Positions 17,802 through 27,079 of a stretch of 64,000 bases of DNA are shown here, one piece after another. A model generated the notes under the pieces. It made no database searches and was not told the DNA's origin. It saw nothing but the letters and a program-made list of their open reading frames with translations. Where the stretch lies: positions 62,001 through 126,000 of the forward strand of contig USOX01000005.1 of assembly GCA_900556485.1 (NCBI GenBank), in the 5' to 3' direction. This stretch comes from an uncultured Dysgonomonas sp. GTDB lineage: Bacteria > Bacteroidota > Bacteroidia > Bacteroidales > Dysgonomonadaceae. A program made the translations under genes and the position numbers. Numbering within the stretch: the first letter of the stretch is position 1; every line of letters starts with the position of its first letter.

Positions 17802-17893
17802 TTTATCTATATAGTATAAAAACTAGAGAGTTAGGAGATATAAAAGTGACAACAAAAAAATATAAGAAAAAGTGTCACTTTTGTCACTTTTTT
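17802..17893 (-). repeat. TGTCACTTT element, copy upstream of tetR
   Basis: Read on the plus strand toward tetR, the element runs TTTATCTATATA (17802-17813), AAAGTGACA (17844-17852), then tandem 9-mers TGTCACTTT TGTCACTTT (17874-17891). Copies in the same relative order lie at 27080-27171 and 44983-45082, with a diverged one at 56128-56180. All are intergenic and upstream of a gene start. AAAGTGACA and TGTCACTTT are also a perfect 9-bp inverted repeat here. Confidence 0.7.
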
Positions 17894-18022
17894 ATAAAGT
17901 ATAAATTGAAAAATGAACAAAATAAATATATGAAAGTTTTATTAGAATAAAGTTACTTTTTGAAAGTTTATCATTACCTTCAAATACCAAATATTCATTT
18001 ATTATTTCATTGATACATCAAT

Positions 18023-18748
18023 ATGGAAGAAAAAAAGAAAAGGCATCGCCGGACATTTGCCTCAATAGAAAACGATATAATGGAGGCTACAAGACTATTA
18101 ATAGAAGAGAAAGGAATATCGAACCTGACATTAAGGGGTATTTCAAAAAAAGCGAAAATAGAAGCCAGTGTCTTTTATAACAGGTATGATAATCTGTATA
18201 ACTTATTAGAAAAATTTGTTGAACGATATGATTATTGGTATAGTGATATAGTTTCATCTTTTCAGAATATAAAACCGGAAATGTATAGTAAGTATTTTGA
18301 AGAGGTCTTTATTTCGTTGATTACAAATCTTTCTCAAAATAAAAGTATGCAACAAATTTTACTTTGGGAATTAGAAGAAGATAATCTAATCACCCGCAGA
18401 ACAAATAAAATGAGGGAAGATTATACGAAAGAAATGGTAGATACACTTGAAAAGTTCACTACAAACAATGTCAATAATGTCAATGCGAAAGTGATGGCAG
18501 CTATGCTGCTCAGCAGTATTTATTTTATGATTTTACATAAAGGAAAAGCTACTTTTTGTGGGATAGATTTTAATACGGATGAGGGGCAAAATCTAATGGT
18601 TGAAACAATAAGAAATATTTCTTCATGGATTTTCAGGAAAAATAAAGACATATTAGATATTGCTCAAAAGATGAAAAGTAAAGGTATTGATATGGAAACA
18701 ATTGTAGAATGTACAGGTTTAACGATTGATGAAATAGAAGAAGTCTAA
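18023..18748 (+). CDS. TetR-family transcriptional regulator
   Basis: This 241-residue protein has an N-terminal TetR helix-turn-helix (about residues 10-55, including SNLTLRGISKKAKIEASVFYNRYDN) and an all-helical ligand-binding region. It most likely controls the divergent efflux pump and possibly itself. The last 30 residues (KMKSKGIDMETIVECTGLTIDEIEEV) form a separate helix pair. It looks like the C-terminal tails of Rpn/PD-(D/E)XK-type proteins and is not a typical TetR feature. The start is the first ATG, in a basic MEEKKKRHRRT context. Confidence 0.85.
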   Translation: MEEKKKRHRRTFASIENDIMEATRLLIEEKGISNLTLRGISKKAKIEASVFYNRYDNLYNLLEKFVERYDYWYSDIVSSFQNIKPEMYSKYFEEVFISLITNLSQNKSMQQILLWELEEDNLITRRTNKMREDYTKEMVDTLEKFTTNNVNNVNAKVMAAMLLSSIYFMILHKGKATFCGIDFNTDEGQNLMVETIRNISSWIFRKNKDILDIAQKMKSKGIDMETIVECTGLTIDEIEEV

Positions 18749-18802
18749 CGCTTTTTAAATCTTTTTAGACAATATGTAGATGATATCTAAGTTTAATACA
18801 TG

Positions 18803-18810
18803 TACTTTTG
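18803..18810 (+). promoter_or_regulatory. -7 element of the TPR/hypothetical pair
   Basis: TACTTTTG matches TAnnTTTG, 30 bases before the start at 18840. Confidence 0.55.
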
Positions 18811-18839
18811 CCATATATATAAGAAAATGACTTTTTACA

Positions 18840-19664
18840 ATGAGAAAACTATACACTTTACTTATTCTTTTATTCTGTATATTTTGTAACCTATCAGCTC
18901 AGACATATGAAGAATTGGTGACTCGCTCAATGGATTATATAGAGCAAAAAGACTATGTTTCGGCTGAGCAACACTTAAAAGCTGCTATACGAAAAAATCC
19001 CGGAAGCCCTAATAACATTATGTTGATGGTAAATCTGGGAACTGTACAGCGTAATTTAGGTAAACTGGAGGAAGCTCTAATCTCTTATAATGTAGGGCTC
19101 GAAAAATACCCCAATGCTGCTCTTATCCGTCATAATAGGGCTGCATTGTATTGTGAAATGAATAACTATGAAGATGCTCTGAAAGATTATAATATGCTTG
19201 TCCTAGATAATCCGGATGATGTGGAAGCTATCTATAGCAGAGGACTGATATATTTGAGTCAGAAGAATTTGCTGGCTGCCGAGGAGGATTTTGAAACCAT
19301 AATAAAAACTCAACCGGAAAGTCTGAGAGCCAAAATGGGTTTAGCTCAGATAGTTAAACGTAGAGGAGAATGGAAAGAAGCCGAAGAGATTTATAGTGAT
19401 CTTATATATAAATATAGAAACAGTGCCGATTTATACTTTAACCGAGCAGAGTGTTATATAAACTTGAATAAATATGCCCGTACGGATGCCGATATAAAAA
19501 AGGCTATGGAATTAGGGTTTAATGAGTTTCCGATATATGTTCTTAGAGGTCAGTTACGATTGGCTCAATATGAAAAAAGACAAGCGAAAGAAGACTTCTT
19601 AAAAGCTCAGGAGTTGGGTGCTGACGAGAATGTTATAAAGGATTTTTTGAAGATGTGCAAGTGA
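18840..19664 (+). CDS. Secreted tetratricopeptide-repeat protein
   Basis: This 274-residue protein has a signal peptide (MRKLYTLLILLFCIFCNLSAQ) followed by six or seven TPR units covering almost the whole chain, for example NAALIRHNRAALYCEMNNY. It is probably a periplasmic or outer-membrane adaptor. Many Bacteroidetes genomes carry such proteins near envelope genes, and here the type IX secretion operon is 600 bases to the right on the other strand. The downstream membrane-anchored gene starts 13 bases after its stop, so they are likely co-expressed. No specific function is assignable. Confidence 0.8.
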   Translation: MRKLYTLLILLFCIFCNLSAQTYEELVTRSMDYIEQKDYVSAEQHLKAAIRKNPGSPNNIMLMVNLGTVQRNLGKLEEALISYNVGLEKYPNAALIRHNRAALYCEMNNYEDALKDYNMLVLDNPDDVEAIYSRGLIYLSQKNLLAAEEDFETIIKTQPESLRAKMGLAQIVKRRGEWKEAEEIYSDLIYKYRNSADLYFNRAECYINLNKYARTDADIKKAMELGFNEFPIYVLRGQLRLAQYEKRQAKEDFLKAQELGADENVIKDFLKMCK

Positions 19665-19677
19665 TTATATACCTAAA

Positions 19678-20274
19678 ATGGAAACTTTATTAATAGTATT
19701 AGCCATAGTAGCTTTTATAGTCATAATAATTTTTATATTAAATAAGACTTCTATATCAAGAAGAATAAAGCAACCTGATATAGTAAAAATAAAACCCTCT
19801 CAAGAGATATCCAATGATAAAATAGTCCATATATCTAATATAAATAAAGAATTATTACTTCCTACTATAGATGAATTCTGCAAACTATATAATGAGAATT
19901 CTTATCAGGCTTTACCTAAAGTGTATTCGATTTCTGAAATGAGCCATATAATAACATTCCCATATGATGTAAGATTTGAAATATACTGTTATTTCGTAAA
20001 TTACATATTTAGTTATAATCCCTGTTCTATTAAAGCATGGGCAACAATTGACGAAAGCGCATTAAAAGAACTAAAAGGATGGAGTTCAAACCTTCTGAAT
20101 AAGAAAGTAATTATCTATATTCCGGAAGATGAAACGGATTTTGAATGTTTTTATATTACAACAGAAGAGAATATCAGCTTTAAAGTAGATTTAGGATTTG
20201 ATATCAAAGAATTAGGTACACCTATATTCTTATATGAAAGAAAGCCTGACATTCGGGACATCGTTATTCCATAG
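19678..20274 (+). CDS. Hypothetical membrane-anchored protein
   Basis: This 198-residue protein has an N-terminal membrane helix (METLLIVLAIVAFIVIIIFIL) with no cleavage site, then a soluble domain of mixed alpha/beta character (about 60-198). I recognise no motif. It follows the TPR gene by 13 bases. Its last 11 bases overlap the end of the convergent gene on the opposite strand, so the two units share a 3' boundary without a visible terminator between them. Confidence 0.65.
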   Translation: METLLIVLAIVAFIVIIIFILNKTSISRRIKQPDIVKIKPSQEISNDKIVHISNINKELLLPTIDEFCKLYNENSYQALPKVYSISEMSHIITFPYDVRFEIYCYFVNYIFSYNPCSIKAWATIDESALKELKGWSSNLLNKKVIIYIPEDETDFECFYITTEENISFKVDLGFDIKELGTPIFLYERKPDIRDIVIP

Positions 20275-20761
20275 ATCTCATTGTACTTTCATTGTATGTA
20301 AACCAAGTTTCTACAAATAACTTGGTTGTAGGCTTCGATCCATCGTAGAAATTAACATCTATAGTTTCTCCTGTCAGACGAATCAATAATTTATCTCCAT
20401 CTGATTCTAAAATCTCAATAGTATTGTTATCAGTACCTTCATGTTCACAATAATAGAAATTAGTGATCCAGCCGCCATGATCTTCATTATAACCTTCTGG
20501 AATTTCAACATTGAAACCCACTTTTAGATCATCCTTATTTAGATTTGGTGCTAAATAATTCAATTCCCAATTTGGTGTAGCATTTAGGTATTTTGTATCT
20601 TCATTTAAAATAGTACCCTCATCTGCTTGAAGATGAATACATAGATTATTCATATCTAAGTCTTCATCATAATAGAGACTCCATGTGGTATTAATTACAG
20701 GGTGAAGTTCTTCTCCACAGAATCTGCTTAATTTTAGAAGTGGTTGCTGAATAGCCATCAT
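20264..20761 (-). CDS. Hypothetical protein, third gene of the PorE/PorD operon
   Basis: This is a 165-residue acidic, beta-rich soluble protein with no signal peptide or membrane helix. It contains many aspartate and glutamate residues and aromatic-rich strands such as WSLYYDEDLDMNN and GGWITNFYYCEH. I do not recognise a family. It starts 9 bases after the DUF4835 gene, so it is almost certainly translated from the same mRNA as two type IX secretion components. Its 3' end overlaps the convergent gene by 11 bases. The function is unknown, and the operon position is the only clue. Confidence 0.65.
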   Translation of the reverse strand: MMAIQQPLLKLSRFCGEELHPVINTTWSLYYDEDLDMNNLCIHLQADEGTILNEDTKYLNATPNWELNYLAPNLNKDDLKVGFNVEIPEGYNEDHGGWITNFYYCEHEGTDNNTIEILESDGDKLLIRLTGETIDVNFYDGSKPTTKLFVETWFTYNESTMRSME

Positions 20762-20770
20762 GTTGTATTA

Positions 20771-21673
20771 TTACTTTAATGAATCTATAACTCTATTCTT
20801 AGTTGGGAATATTTTAAACAATAGCTTTTTCACGTCTTGCTTTTCTTCATGTGTAGCCTCTGAGCAAACCCGTATTATTTCATCCAATTTAGCCTCAGAT
20901 AATATTGAGAATAATAAAGATGATGGACGCGATTCATATAGCTTTTGGATATCCGACAGCGATTCTATAATTCTAATCCGTCCTCTGGAAGCATTTGCCG
21001 CCATTTCATCCAACCCTAAACGGTGATAGTTATACCACATCTGATGAAAACTGGCTGAACTCTCCTCTGTAAGAGCTACGGCTAAATCGTATCTATTATT
21101 ATTCTTTCCCGAAAAAGGTTCCCAACCTGCCGTATTAAGTGATTGAGCCATATTAGCAATCTCCATTGCCTTGTCGAAATAAGGACGACCTCCATTTAAA
21201 GAGAAAGAATCAAAGTCCAGTCCCAGAACAATATATGCATAAAATGATATGACGGCTATCAGGTTATTATCCACATTCATTGTATTAAAATCAAGAGGTA
21301 GGCCACTCATATAGACGAATTCGAATTGAGTATCTCTATAATTGAAAGTAGAAGTTACATAAGTAGAATTATAAACAGGTCGACGGGCTGTTATCTGCAT
21401 TTCAGCAGAATATGTATTCTCTTGTGTATTTTCATTGATATAGATCATAAAAGTACAATCGATCCTCTCTTGTCTACCAAAACTTATGTTTGTCCATTTT
21501 TGATCGTTGAGTAGTTGATTAAGAGAGCTCTCTAGTCCCGAAAACAGATCTTTATTTGATGATTGCAAACGTTGTGTATTTATAGAGACCTTGGCATTTA
21601 ATTCTTGAGCCTGTACTATTGAACTGACACAAAGGCCTATTAATACAAATATAATCAAGGCTTTTCTCATCAT
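20771..21673 (-). CDS. DUF4835 protein, PorD-like type IX secretion component
   Basis: This 300-residue periplasmic or outer-membrane protein has a signal peptide (MMRKALIIFVLIGLCVSSIVQAQ). The body matches my knowledge of the DUF4835 family, named PorD in type IX secretion work: an N-terminal segment ELNAKVSINTQRLQ, a central NYRDTQFEFVY strand, then LIAVISFYAYIVLGLDFDSF and a helical C-terminus. Its ATG immediately follows the TAA of the PorE-like gene, so translation is coupled. The exact role of this family in secretion is poorly defined; the assignment rests on family resemblance plus the neighbour. Confidence 0.75.
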   Translation of the reverse strand: MMRKALIIFVLIGLCVSSIVQAQELNAKVSINTQRLQSSNKDLFSGLESSLNQLLNDQKWTNISFGRQERIDCTFMIYINENTQENTYSAEMQITARRPVYNSTYVTSTFNYRDTQFEFVYMSGLPLDFNTMNVDNNLIAVISFYAYIVLGLDFDSFSLNGGRPYFDKAMEIANMAQSLNTAGWEPFSGKNNNRYDLAVALTEESSASFHQMWYNYHRLGLDEMAANASRGRIRIIESLSDIQKLYESRPSSLLFSILSEAKLDEIIRVCSEATHEEKQDVKKLLFKIFPTKNRVIDSLK

Positions 21674-23659
21674 TTATTCCAGATTATAGGTTATACTCAA
21701 TACTTTAAACTCAGTACGACGGTTTATTTGGTCTGCCATCTCCTGTTGTTCCGGTGGTAATTGCTCTATAAAATCATCTGTGAGTATTTGCCCTACTTCT
21801 AGGAAGTCATACTTCTTCACTATAGCTTTTGTTACAGTTTTTGGTTCAGTTTTGCCTTTTCCTACAGCAGTTAAGCGATCAGAGGCAATACCTCCTGCAA
21901 TCAAATAGTTAACTACAGACTCAGCTCTGCGCTGAGACAAGCGATTATTATACTCATCAGTCCCTTTACGGTCAGTATGGGCAGACAATTCAATTGTCAC
22001 ATTTGGATTCTGATTCAGCAACTCGATCAAACCATCCAACTCTTCTTTCGATTCAGGACGTAATGTTGCTTTGTCAAAATCATAGAATATATTTTCAAGA
22101 ACTACAGGCTTATGTATTGGAGTTAATATAAAGTCGACAAAATAGGTTGAGTCTTTTTCCTTTTCCACCGTTTTTAAAGCCATCCTTGTATTCAGGTAAT
22201 TTTCACCACTAGCAAGAAAGACATAATCAATGCCTTGGTTTACATCAAGAGTATACGAACCATCATTCCTCCCTGGGAACTTTTTATTTGTTCCATCTCT
22301 ACCTACCACTCGTATTGTCGATGATGTAACAAATTCATCATCCGTATCAACAATATAGCCTTCTACAACTGTTTTAATTATTGGTTGTACAAACGAATAA
22401 ATATGGTCAAATCCTTTTCCATCACCTCTATTAGAACTAAAGAATCCGGTTTCTCTTTCTCCTTCAAAAGTGATGCTGAAATCATCTGCTTGCGAATTAA
22501 TTGGATATCTCATATTTTCGATAGACCATTTGCCAGTCCTACTATCAAGAGTAGCTTTATAAATATCCAGTCCCCCCATACCTATATGCCCATCCGATGA
22601 GAAATATAGTGTAGAGTCATTCCGTAGATACGGAAACATTTCATCTCCGGCTGTATTAATTTCCGGTCCCAGATTTTCAATTGTTTCAATCAGATCGCCA
22701 ACCAGCTTTGCTCTCCATATATCTTTACCTCCATATCCACCCTGCATATCAGAAACGAAATAGAGTATATCTTCTGTCGAATTTATTGCCGGATGTGCAT
22801 AGACACTTGTCGTATCGCGTTTATTTATATCCAACCTCACACCTTCGCCCCAAGCTCCGCCAGAGCGTCTCGAAATATAAATTGATGGATATGTTATGCT
22901 CACCGAGTCAGCTAAGCGTGTATGTGTATAATACATTGTTGTTCCTGTTGAGGTAAACGACATAACTCCTTCATCAGAAGAGGTGTTAACAGGAGACTCC
23001 ACATGTTCGGGTTTCATCCAGTTTCCGTTTTCGTCTTTACGAGACATGAATATATCATTCAGCTTAGCCCCCGTAATACCGCTTATCGTATCGCCTATAG
23101 CTTCTTTACGGTTAGAAGCAAAATAGACCTGATCATAATCAGGTGGCAACAACATTGGACTAAATTCCCCTCTGTTAGAGTTAAATAAGTCCATTCTTTT
23201 TATATTATGTGTTGTTCGTTGCTGTTTCCATAATGGAGCAACCTTTGCGCCTTCGAGTCCGTTCAATGCAAATCTATTTCCCGGAAATAGTTTCAGAAAC
23301 TCTTCATAATATTTTATGGCGTTTCTGTAGTCGCCGGCTTTGTGTAACGAACGGGCATATTGCAAAGTTACCGTACTATCTTCCACTTTATAACGGATAG
23401 CATTAGCGTATGCCGAATTTGCCCTTAATGGATAGTTTATAAGCCTATAACTTTCTGCCATTTTTAAAGCAACTTCTCCCCGTAATTCCCTTTTCTTTGC
23501 CGGAGTTTGTCTATAGAGCTTCCTGTACATATCAGCTGCTACAAAATATTCCCCTTGTGCAAACTTACGGTCTGCATCTTCCATTTTGACTTGTTTACAC
23601 GATTCAAAGCAAATCAAACATATTATAAGTCCAAGAACAATATTTACAGGTCTTTTCAA
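21674..23659 (-). CDS. porE: PorE-like type IX secretion lipoprotein with OmpA domain
   Basis: This 661-residue lipoprotein (lipid on the cysteine in CFESCKQ, about residue 21) has four parts in order: TPR repeats (about 25-150), a WD40/PD40-type beta-propeller (about 155-420, with repeated YFSSD/YFASN blades), a carboxypeptidase-regulatory-like domain (about 430-515), and a C-terminal OmpA peptidoglycan-binding domain (about 523-661, with SAHTDRKGTDEYN...LSQRRAESV). This four-part order is that of Porphyromonas gingivalis PorE (PG1058), which ties the type IX secretion complex to peptidoglycan. It is the first gene of a three-gene operon with a TATATTTG element 23 bases upstream. Confidence 0.85.
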   Translation of the reverse strand: MKRPVNIVLGLIICLICFESCKQVKMEDADRKFAQGEYFVAADMYRKLYRQTPAKKRELRGEVALKMAESYRLINYPLRANSAYANAIRYKVEDSTVTLQYARSLHKAGDYRNAIKYYEEFLKLFPGNRFALNGLEGAKVAPLWKQQRTTHNIKRMDLFNSNRGEFSPMLLPPDYDQVYFASNRKEAIGDTISGITGAKLNDIFMSRKDENGNWMKPEHVESPVNTSSDEGVMSFTSTGTTMYYTHTRLADSVSITYPSIYISRRSGGAWGEGVRLDINKRDTTSVYAHPAINSTEDILYFVSDMQGGYGGKDIWRAKLVGDLIETIENLGPEINTAGDEMFPYLRNDSTLYFSSDGHIGMGGLDIYKATLDSRTGKWSIENMRYPINSQADDFSITFEGERETGFFSSNRGDGKGFDHIYSFVQPIIKTVVEGYIVDTDDEFVTSSTIRVVGRDGTNKKFPGRNDGSYTLDVNQGIDYVFLASGENYLNTRMALKTVEKEKDSTYFVDFILTPIHKPVVLENIFYDFDKATLRPESKEELDGLIELLNQNPNVTIELSAHTDRKGTDEYNNRLSQRRAESVVNYLIAGGIASDRLTAVGKGKTEPKTVTKAIVKKYDFLEVGQILTDDFIEQLPPEQQEMADQINRRTEFKVLSITYNLE

Positions 23660-23681
23660 GAATTCTAATTAAGAGCTATAC

Positions 23682-23689
23682 AAATATAA
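23682..23689 (-). promoter_or_regulatory. -7 element of the porE operon
   Basis: The minus strand reads TATATTTG, 23 bases before the porE start codon. Confidence 0.5.
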
Positions 23690-23746
23690 CTTTTTTATTA
23701 AGAGAATATTGCCTAAAGTAGGATAAAACAATAAGTTACAAGACTG

Positions 23747-24382
23747 TCAATCCTCTCCTTTAAGAATAGGTAGTCTGATATGGTACTTCGTTGCAATTAC
23801 TCTGATTACTACGACAAAAACAGCCGTAGATATTTCAATTATTACCAGATCAACATTTATATAGTGCAATATACTGAATACTATTCCTCCCAATATACAT
23901 GCCACAGCATACAGCTCTTGAGTAAAAATAATAGGGATTTCATTTATCAGTATATCACGTATCATACCCCCTACAATCCCTGTTATAGTAGCCATAGAAA
24001 CACATACCCACACCGGATAGTCCAATGCTAGAGCCTTTTCATAACCTACAACAACAAACAATCCTAGTCCAATACAGTCGAACCAGAAGATTGTATTATT
24101 CAGATGCACTAAATACTTACGAAAACACAATACGATCACAAAAGCAAAGACTGTACACCAAATGTAACGGCTTGCCTGCATCCAGAAAATAGGAATATCT
24201 AATAATAAGTCACGAAGTGTTCCTCCCCCGACAGCAGTCACAAATCCGATAACAATAGCCCCAAACCAGTCGAAGTGCTTTGCTGAAGCTAAACGTATAC
24301 CACTAATAGCAAAAGCTATTGTTCCCAGAAACTCAATTATATCTACAGCCTCAATTTGGGCTAAATCATTAAAAAGGAACAT
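23747..24382 (-). CDS. TRIC-type cation channel family membrane protein (UPF0126)
   Basis: This 211-residue integral membrane protein is built of two repeats of three helices each. The first repeat carries GTIAFAISGIRLA and GGGTLRDLLLD; the second carries a matching GYEKA segment and GGMIRDIL. This duplicated GG(x)xRD pattern defines the UPF0126/YadS family, whose structures resemble trimeric intracellular cation channels. The physiological ion or solute is not certain; potassium, sodium and glycine have all been proposed for relatives. It stands alone between porE and mnmA. Confidence 0.85.
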   Translation of the reverse strand: MFLFNDLAQIEAVDIIEFLGTIAFAISGIRLASAKHFDWFGAIVIGFVTAVGGGTLRDLLLDIPIFWMQASRYIWCTVFAFVIVLCFRKYLVHLNNTIFWFDCIGLGLFVVVGYEKALALDYPVWVCVSMATITGIVGGMIRDILINEIPIIFTQELYAVACILGGIVFSILHYINVDLVIIEISTAVFVVVIRVIATKYHIRLPILKGED

Positions 24383-24393
24383 GAATACAAGCG

Positions 24394-24422
24394 ATGAGTT
24401 ATAAATTATAAATTATGAGTTT
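24394..24422 (+). repeat. ATGAGTTAT short intergenic repeat, copy 1
   Basis: A 29-base sequence ATGAGTTAT(AA)ATTATAAA(T)TATGAGTTT recurs on the opposite strand at 28116-28144 with three changes. Both copies are intergenic. Each is internally a direct repeat of ATGAGTT. Confidence 0.5.
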
Positions 24423-24462
24423 TCGTTACTTTGTTTTATTGGCACATTTGCTTATTTTCAAA

Positions 24463-25536
24463 TTAGCTTTCATCAGCGATCATCCCACTACCTATACATA
24501 GCTTGGAATCAGCATCATAAACTACTCCAAATTGTCCGGATGCTATACCTTGTATCTTTTCGTCTGAATAAACGCGGTATAAGTCTCCAATCTTTTCTAT
24601 GCGTCCTGTGGTAAATTCCGGTGTATGGCGTACTTTGAATGTTACATCTTTAGTACCTTCAAAATCGCCCCAGATATCTTCTGTTATAAAAGAAAATCCT
24701 GCCAGATTCACAACTTTTCCGTATTGAGTTTCAGGGTCGTATCCGTTAGATACGTATATGATATTACGCTTAGTATCTTTTTTAATTACAAACCATGGGC
24801 CTCCGCTAAGTCCTAAACCTTTACGCTGTCCAATAGTGTGAAACCAATAACCATTGTGTTTACCTATTACGTTGCCTGTCTCCAGCTCCACAATCTTACC
24901 TTTGCGTTCACCTAGATAACGACGGATAAAGTCATTGTAATTGATCTTACCTAAAAAACAAATACCCTGACTATCTTTTCGTTGAGCTGATGGCAATCCT
25001 TGTTCAGCAGCAATAGCCCGTACTTCGCTTTTCAATAAGTCGCCAATAGGAAACATTAGCTTCGACACCTGCATATAATCTATCTGCCCTAAAAAGTAGG
25101 TTTGATCTTTTACATGGTCTTTGGCTGTCGAAAGCCACGATTTTCCGTTTATTTCTGTAGTGGTTGCGTAATGTCCTGTTGCTATTTTATCAAACTCATG
25201 CCCCCACTTTTGTTCGAAACATCCAAATTTGATCATCTTATTACACATCATATCAGGATTAGGAGTCAGTCCACGCTTTACGGCATCGATAGTATAACTA
25301 ACTACATTTTCCCAATACTCTTCATGTAACGATACAACTTCCATCTTACAACCATATTTCTTAGCTATATATGTTGTAATCTCAATATCTTCTTCAGCAG
25401 GACAGTCAATGTAACCTTGCTCGTCCTCCATACCGATTCGAATATAAAATATCGTAGGATCATAACCCTGTTCTTTCAGCTGATGTACAACTACCGAACT
25501 GTCGACTCCTCCCGACACTAATGCTGCTATTTTCAT
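24463..25536 (-). CDS. mnmA: tRNA-specific 2-thiouridylase
   Basis: MnmA thiolates U34 of tRNA-Lys, -Glu and -Gln using ATP and a sulfur relay. The 357-residue protein starts with the PP-loop SGGVDSS (8-14). The catalytic cysteines are C98 in NPDMMCN and C193 in DSQGICFLG, both in their conserved settings, and the C-terminal beta-barrel (about 215-355) is complete. Bacteroidetes often carry two mnmA paralogues; this could be either one. The start ATG is at the usual place, giving [10 protein letters not shown]. Confidence 0.93.
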   Translation of the reverse strand: MKIAALVSGGVDSSVVVHQLKEQGYDPTIFYIRIGMEDEQGYIDCPAEEDIEITTYIAKKYGCKMEVVSLHEEYWENVVSYTIDAVKRGLTPNPDMMCNKMIKFGCFEQKWGHEFDKIATGHYATTTEINGKSWLSTAKDHVKDQTYFLGQIDYMQVSKLMFPIGDLLKSEVRAIAAEQGLPSAQRKDSQGICFLGKINYNDFIRRYLGERKGKIVELETGNVIGKHNGYWFHTIGQRKGLGLSGGPWFVIKKDTKRNIIYVSNGYDPETQYGKVVNLAGFSFITEDIWGDFEGTKDVTFKVRHTPEFTTGRIEKIGDLYRVYSDEKIQGIASGQFGVVYDADSKLCIGSGMIADES

Positions 25537-25556
25537 TTTCTATTTTACTCTTCTTT

Positions 25557-26066
25557 CTACCAAATTTCAGTCTTTACAAAAGACTTTATCGTTCCCATAC
25601 CAAAGCAGAAACCTGCGCGTATAAAGAACTGTTGTTCTCCTCCTGTTACATTAAAATCATAACCTGCCTTAGCAAAGAAGAACTTATAATCGAAATATAC
25701 ATTCGGAGTAATAACAATACCATCCTTACCATGCCTGAAATTAAACAGGTAACCACCATCGCATCCTACAAGTATAGTCGCTTTGTTATGATTAAAAAGA
25801 GACTCGCTAAGAAACGAAGTCAATTGTATAGGCTTAAGATTCAGACCTGCCACGGGTGAACTACCTCCGGTATAATCTATTCCACTAGCTATAAAAGAAT
25901 TCAAAGGGTTCCTTTTGTGCCATACAGGAAATGACATACTTGCTGCAAACTGAAAATCATTACCTTTTCCTTTAGCATCTGCGTATTGGGCACCAACACC
26001 CACAAACTGAGCAGAACATGCCAAAGGTAAAAGTATAAATATGAGTATTATCTTTATTTTCTTCAT
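25557..26066 (-). CDS. Secreted beta-rich outer-membrane-like protein, unknown
   Basis: This 169-residue protein has a signal peptide (MKKIKIILIFILLPLACSAQ) and alternating hydrophobic strands with aromatic ends, for example VYFDYKFFFAKAGYDF. This suggests a small eight-strand outer-membrane barrel. I do not recognise a named family. The minus-strand element TAATTTTG at 26088-26095 is its likely -7 site. It precedes mnmA by 20 bases and could be co-transcribed with it. Confidence 0.65.
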   Translation of the reverse strand: MKKIKIILIFILLPLACSAQFVGVGAQYADAKGKGNDFQFAASMSFPVWHKRNPLNSFIASGIDYTGGSSPVAGLNLKPIQLTSFLSESLFNHNKATILVGCDGGYLFNFRHGKDGIVITPNVYFDYKFFFAKAGYDFNVTGGEQQFFIRAGFCFGMGTIKSFVKTEIW

Positions 26067-26087
26067 TGGGTAATAACTTATCGCTTA

Positions 26088-26095
26088 CAAAATTA
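26088..26095 (-). promoter_or_regulatory. -7 element for the outer-membrane-like protein and mnmA
   Basis: The minus strand reads TAATTTTG, 22 bases before the start at 26066. It lies within the short gap after the EamA gene. Confidence 0.45.
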
Positions 26096-26100
26096 CACTT

Positions 26101-27033
26101 TTATTCCTTTGCCGCCACTTTTTCTTGTTCCAAATCAGCTTTCGATTTACTTGCTGTCACTAAATAAACACCACCAAAGATAAACACTGCAGCAATTAAC
26201 TTTTCTATAGTAAAACGGTCCATTCCCATAAATATAGCTATACCGGATGCTATCAATGGTTGCATATTATTATACATCGATATAGTAGTAGGCCGGATTC
26301 TACGTTGTGCAAAAGGAATCAAAAAATATGTAATAAATGTTGCCCCTACCAACGTAAAGCCTAAAAGTAAAAATGGCAACCAGTCTGTTTGATAGAACAT
26401 TGGAGCATGTAAGACCTCCTCATAACTGAATGGTAATGCAGCAATACATGCAAACAGGAACATCCACTTCATCATTGTCACCGAAGAGTATTTCTCCGAC
26501 AAAGGCCTGGTAATCACCAGATAGAAAGCATAGAAAAATTGTGCTCCCATTATTGCCATATTACCCATCATGCTTGCATCTTGCACTTCGCCATGATGAC
26601 TGGCATATACTAGAAAAACGGCACCTGTTCCTCCCACTAAAACACCTCCGGCTTTCATCCATGTGATAGGTTCTTTCAGTACAATAGCGGCTATTATCAT
26701 CGCAAACAAAGGGCTACTGGTAGTTATAATAGAAGCATCTACTGGCGAAGTTTGCCCCAGCCCATATGCAAACAGTCCTTGATTGAATACCATTCCACAC
26801 AAACCTCCGGCAAGTAGAAATAGTAAATCTCTTTTCTCAACCTTCTCATAAGGCAAGAACAGAGACACCAGCCAGAAAGCTACAGCTGCAAAAGACATAC
26901 GCAGAGCTGTCATTGCCATTGGCGATAGCATGCCTTCCGCATAGAGATATTTATTAACTGGAATATTCAGCCCGAATATAATAATTACAACGAGCATGAT
27001 AAGATTCCCTTGTTGTTTCGCTGATAATGTCAT
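26101..27033 (-). CDS. EamA/DMT-family transporter
   Basis: This 310-residue inner-membrane protein has ten predicted helices forming two EamA repeats (about 8-145 and 155-292), as in RhaT/YdcZ-type drug/metabolite exporters. The typical segment FAAVAFWLVSLFLP is in the first repeat, and GSKS-type charged ends close the second. The chain ends with a lysine/glutamate-rich tail. The substrate is unknown. Its upstream region carries a copy of the TGTCACTTT element 46 bases before the start. Confidence 0.85.
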   Translation of the reverse strand: MTLSAKQQGNLIMLVVIIIFGLNIPVNKYLYAEGMLSPMAMTALRMSFAAVAFWLVSLFLPYEKVEKRDLLFLLAGGLCGMVFNQGLFAYGLGQTSPVDASIITTSSPLFAMIIAAIVLKEPITWMKAGGVLVGGTGAVFLVYASHHGEVQDASMMGNMAIMGAQFFYAFYLVITRPLSEKYSSVTMMKWMFLFACIAALPFSYEEVLHAPMFYQTDWLPFLLLGFTLVGATFITYFLIPFAQRRIRPTTISMYNNMQPLIASGIAIFMGMDRFTIEKLIAAVFIFGGVYLVTASKSKADLEQEKVAAKE

Positions 27034-27079
27034 GTCTTATATCAATGTGAAGTTCTTATTAATGTGAATAAGGAAATGC

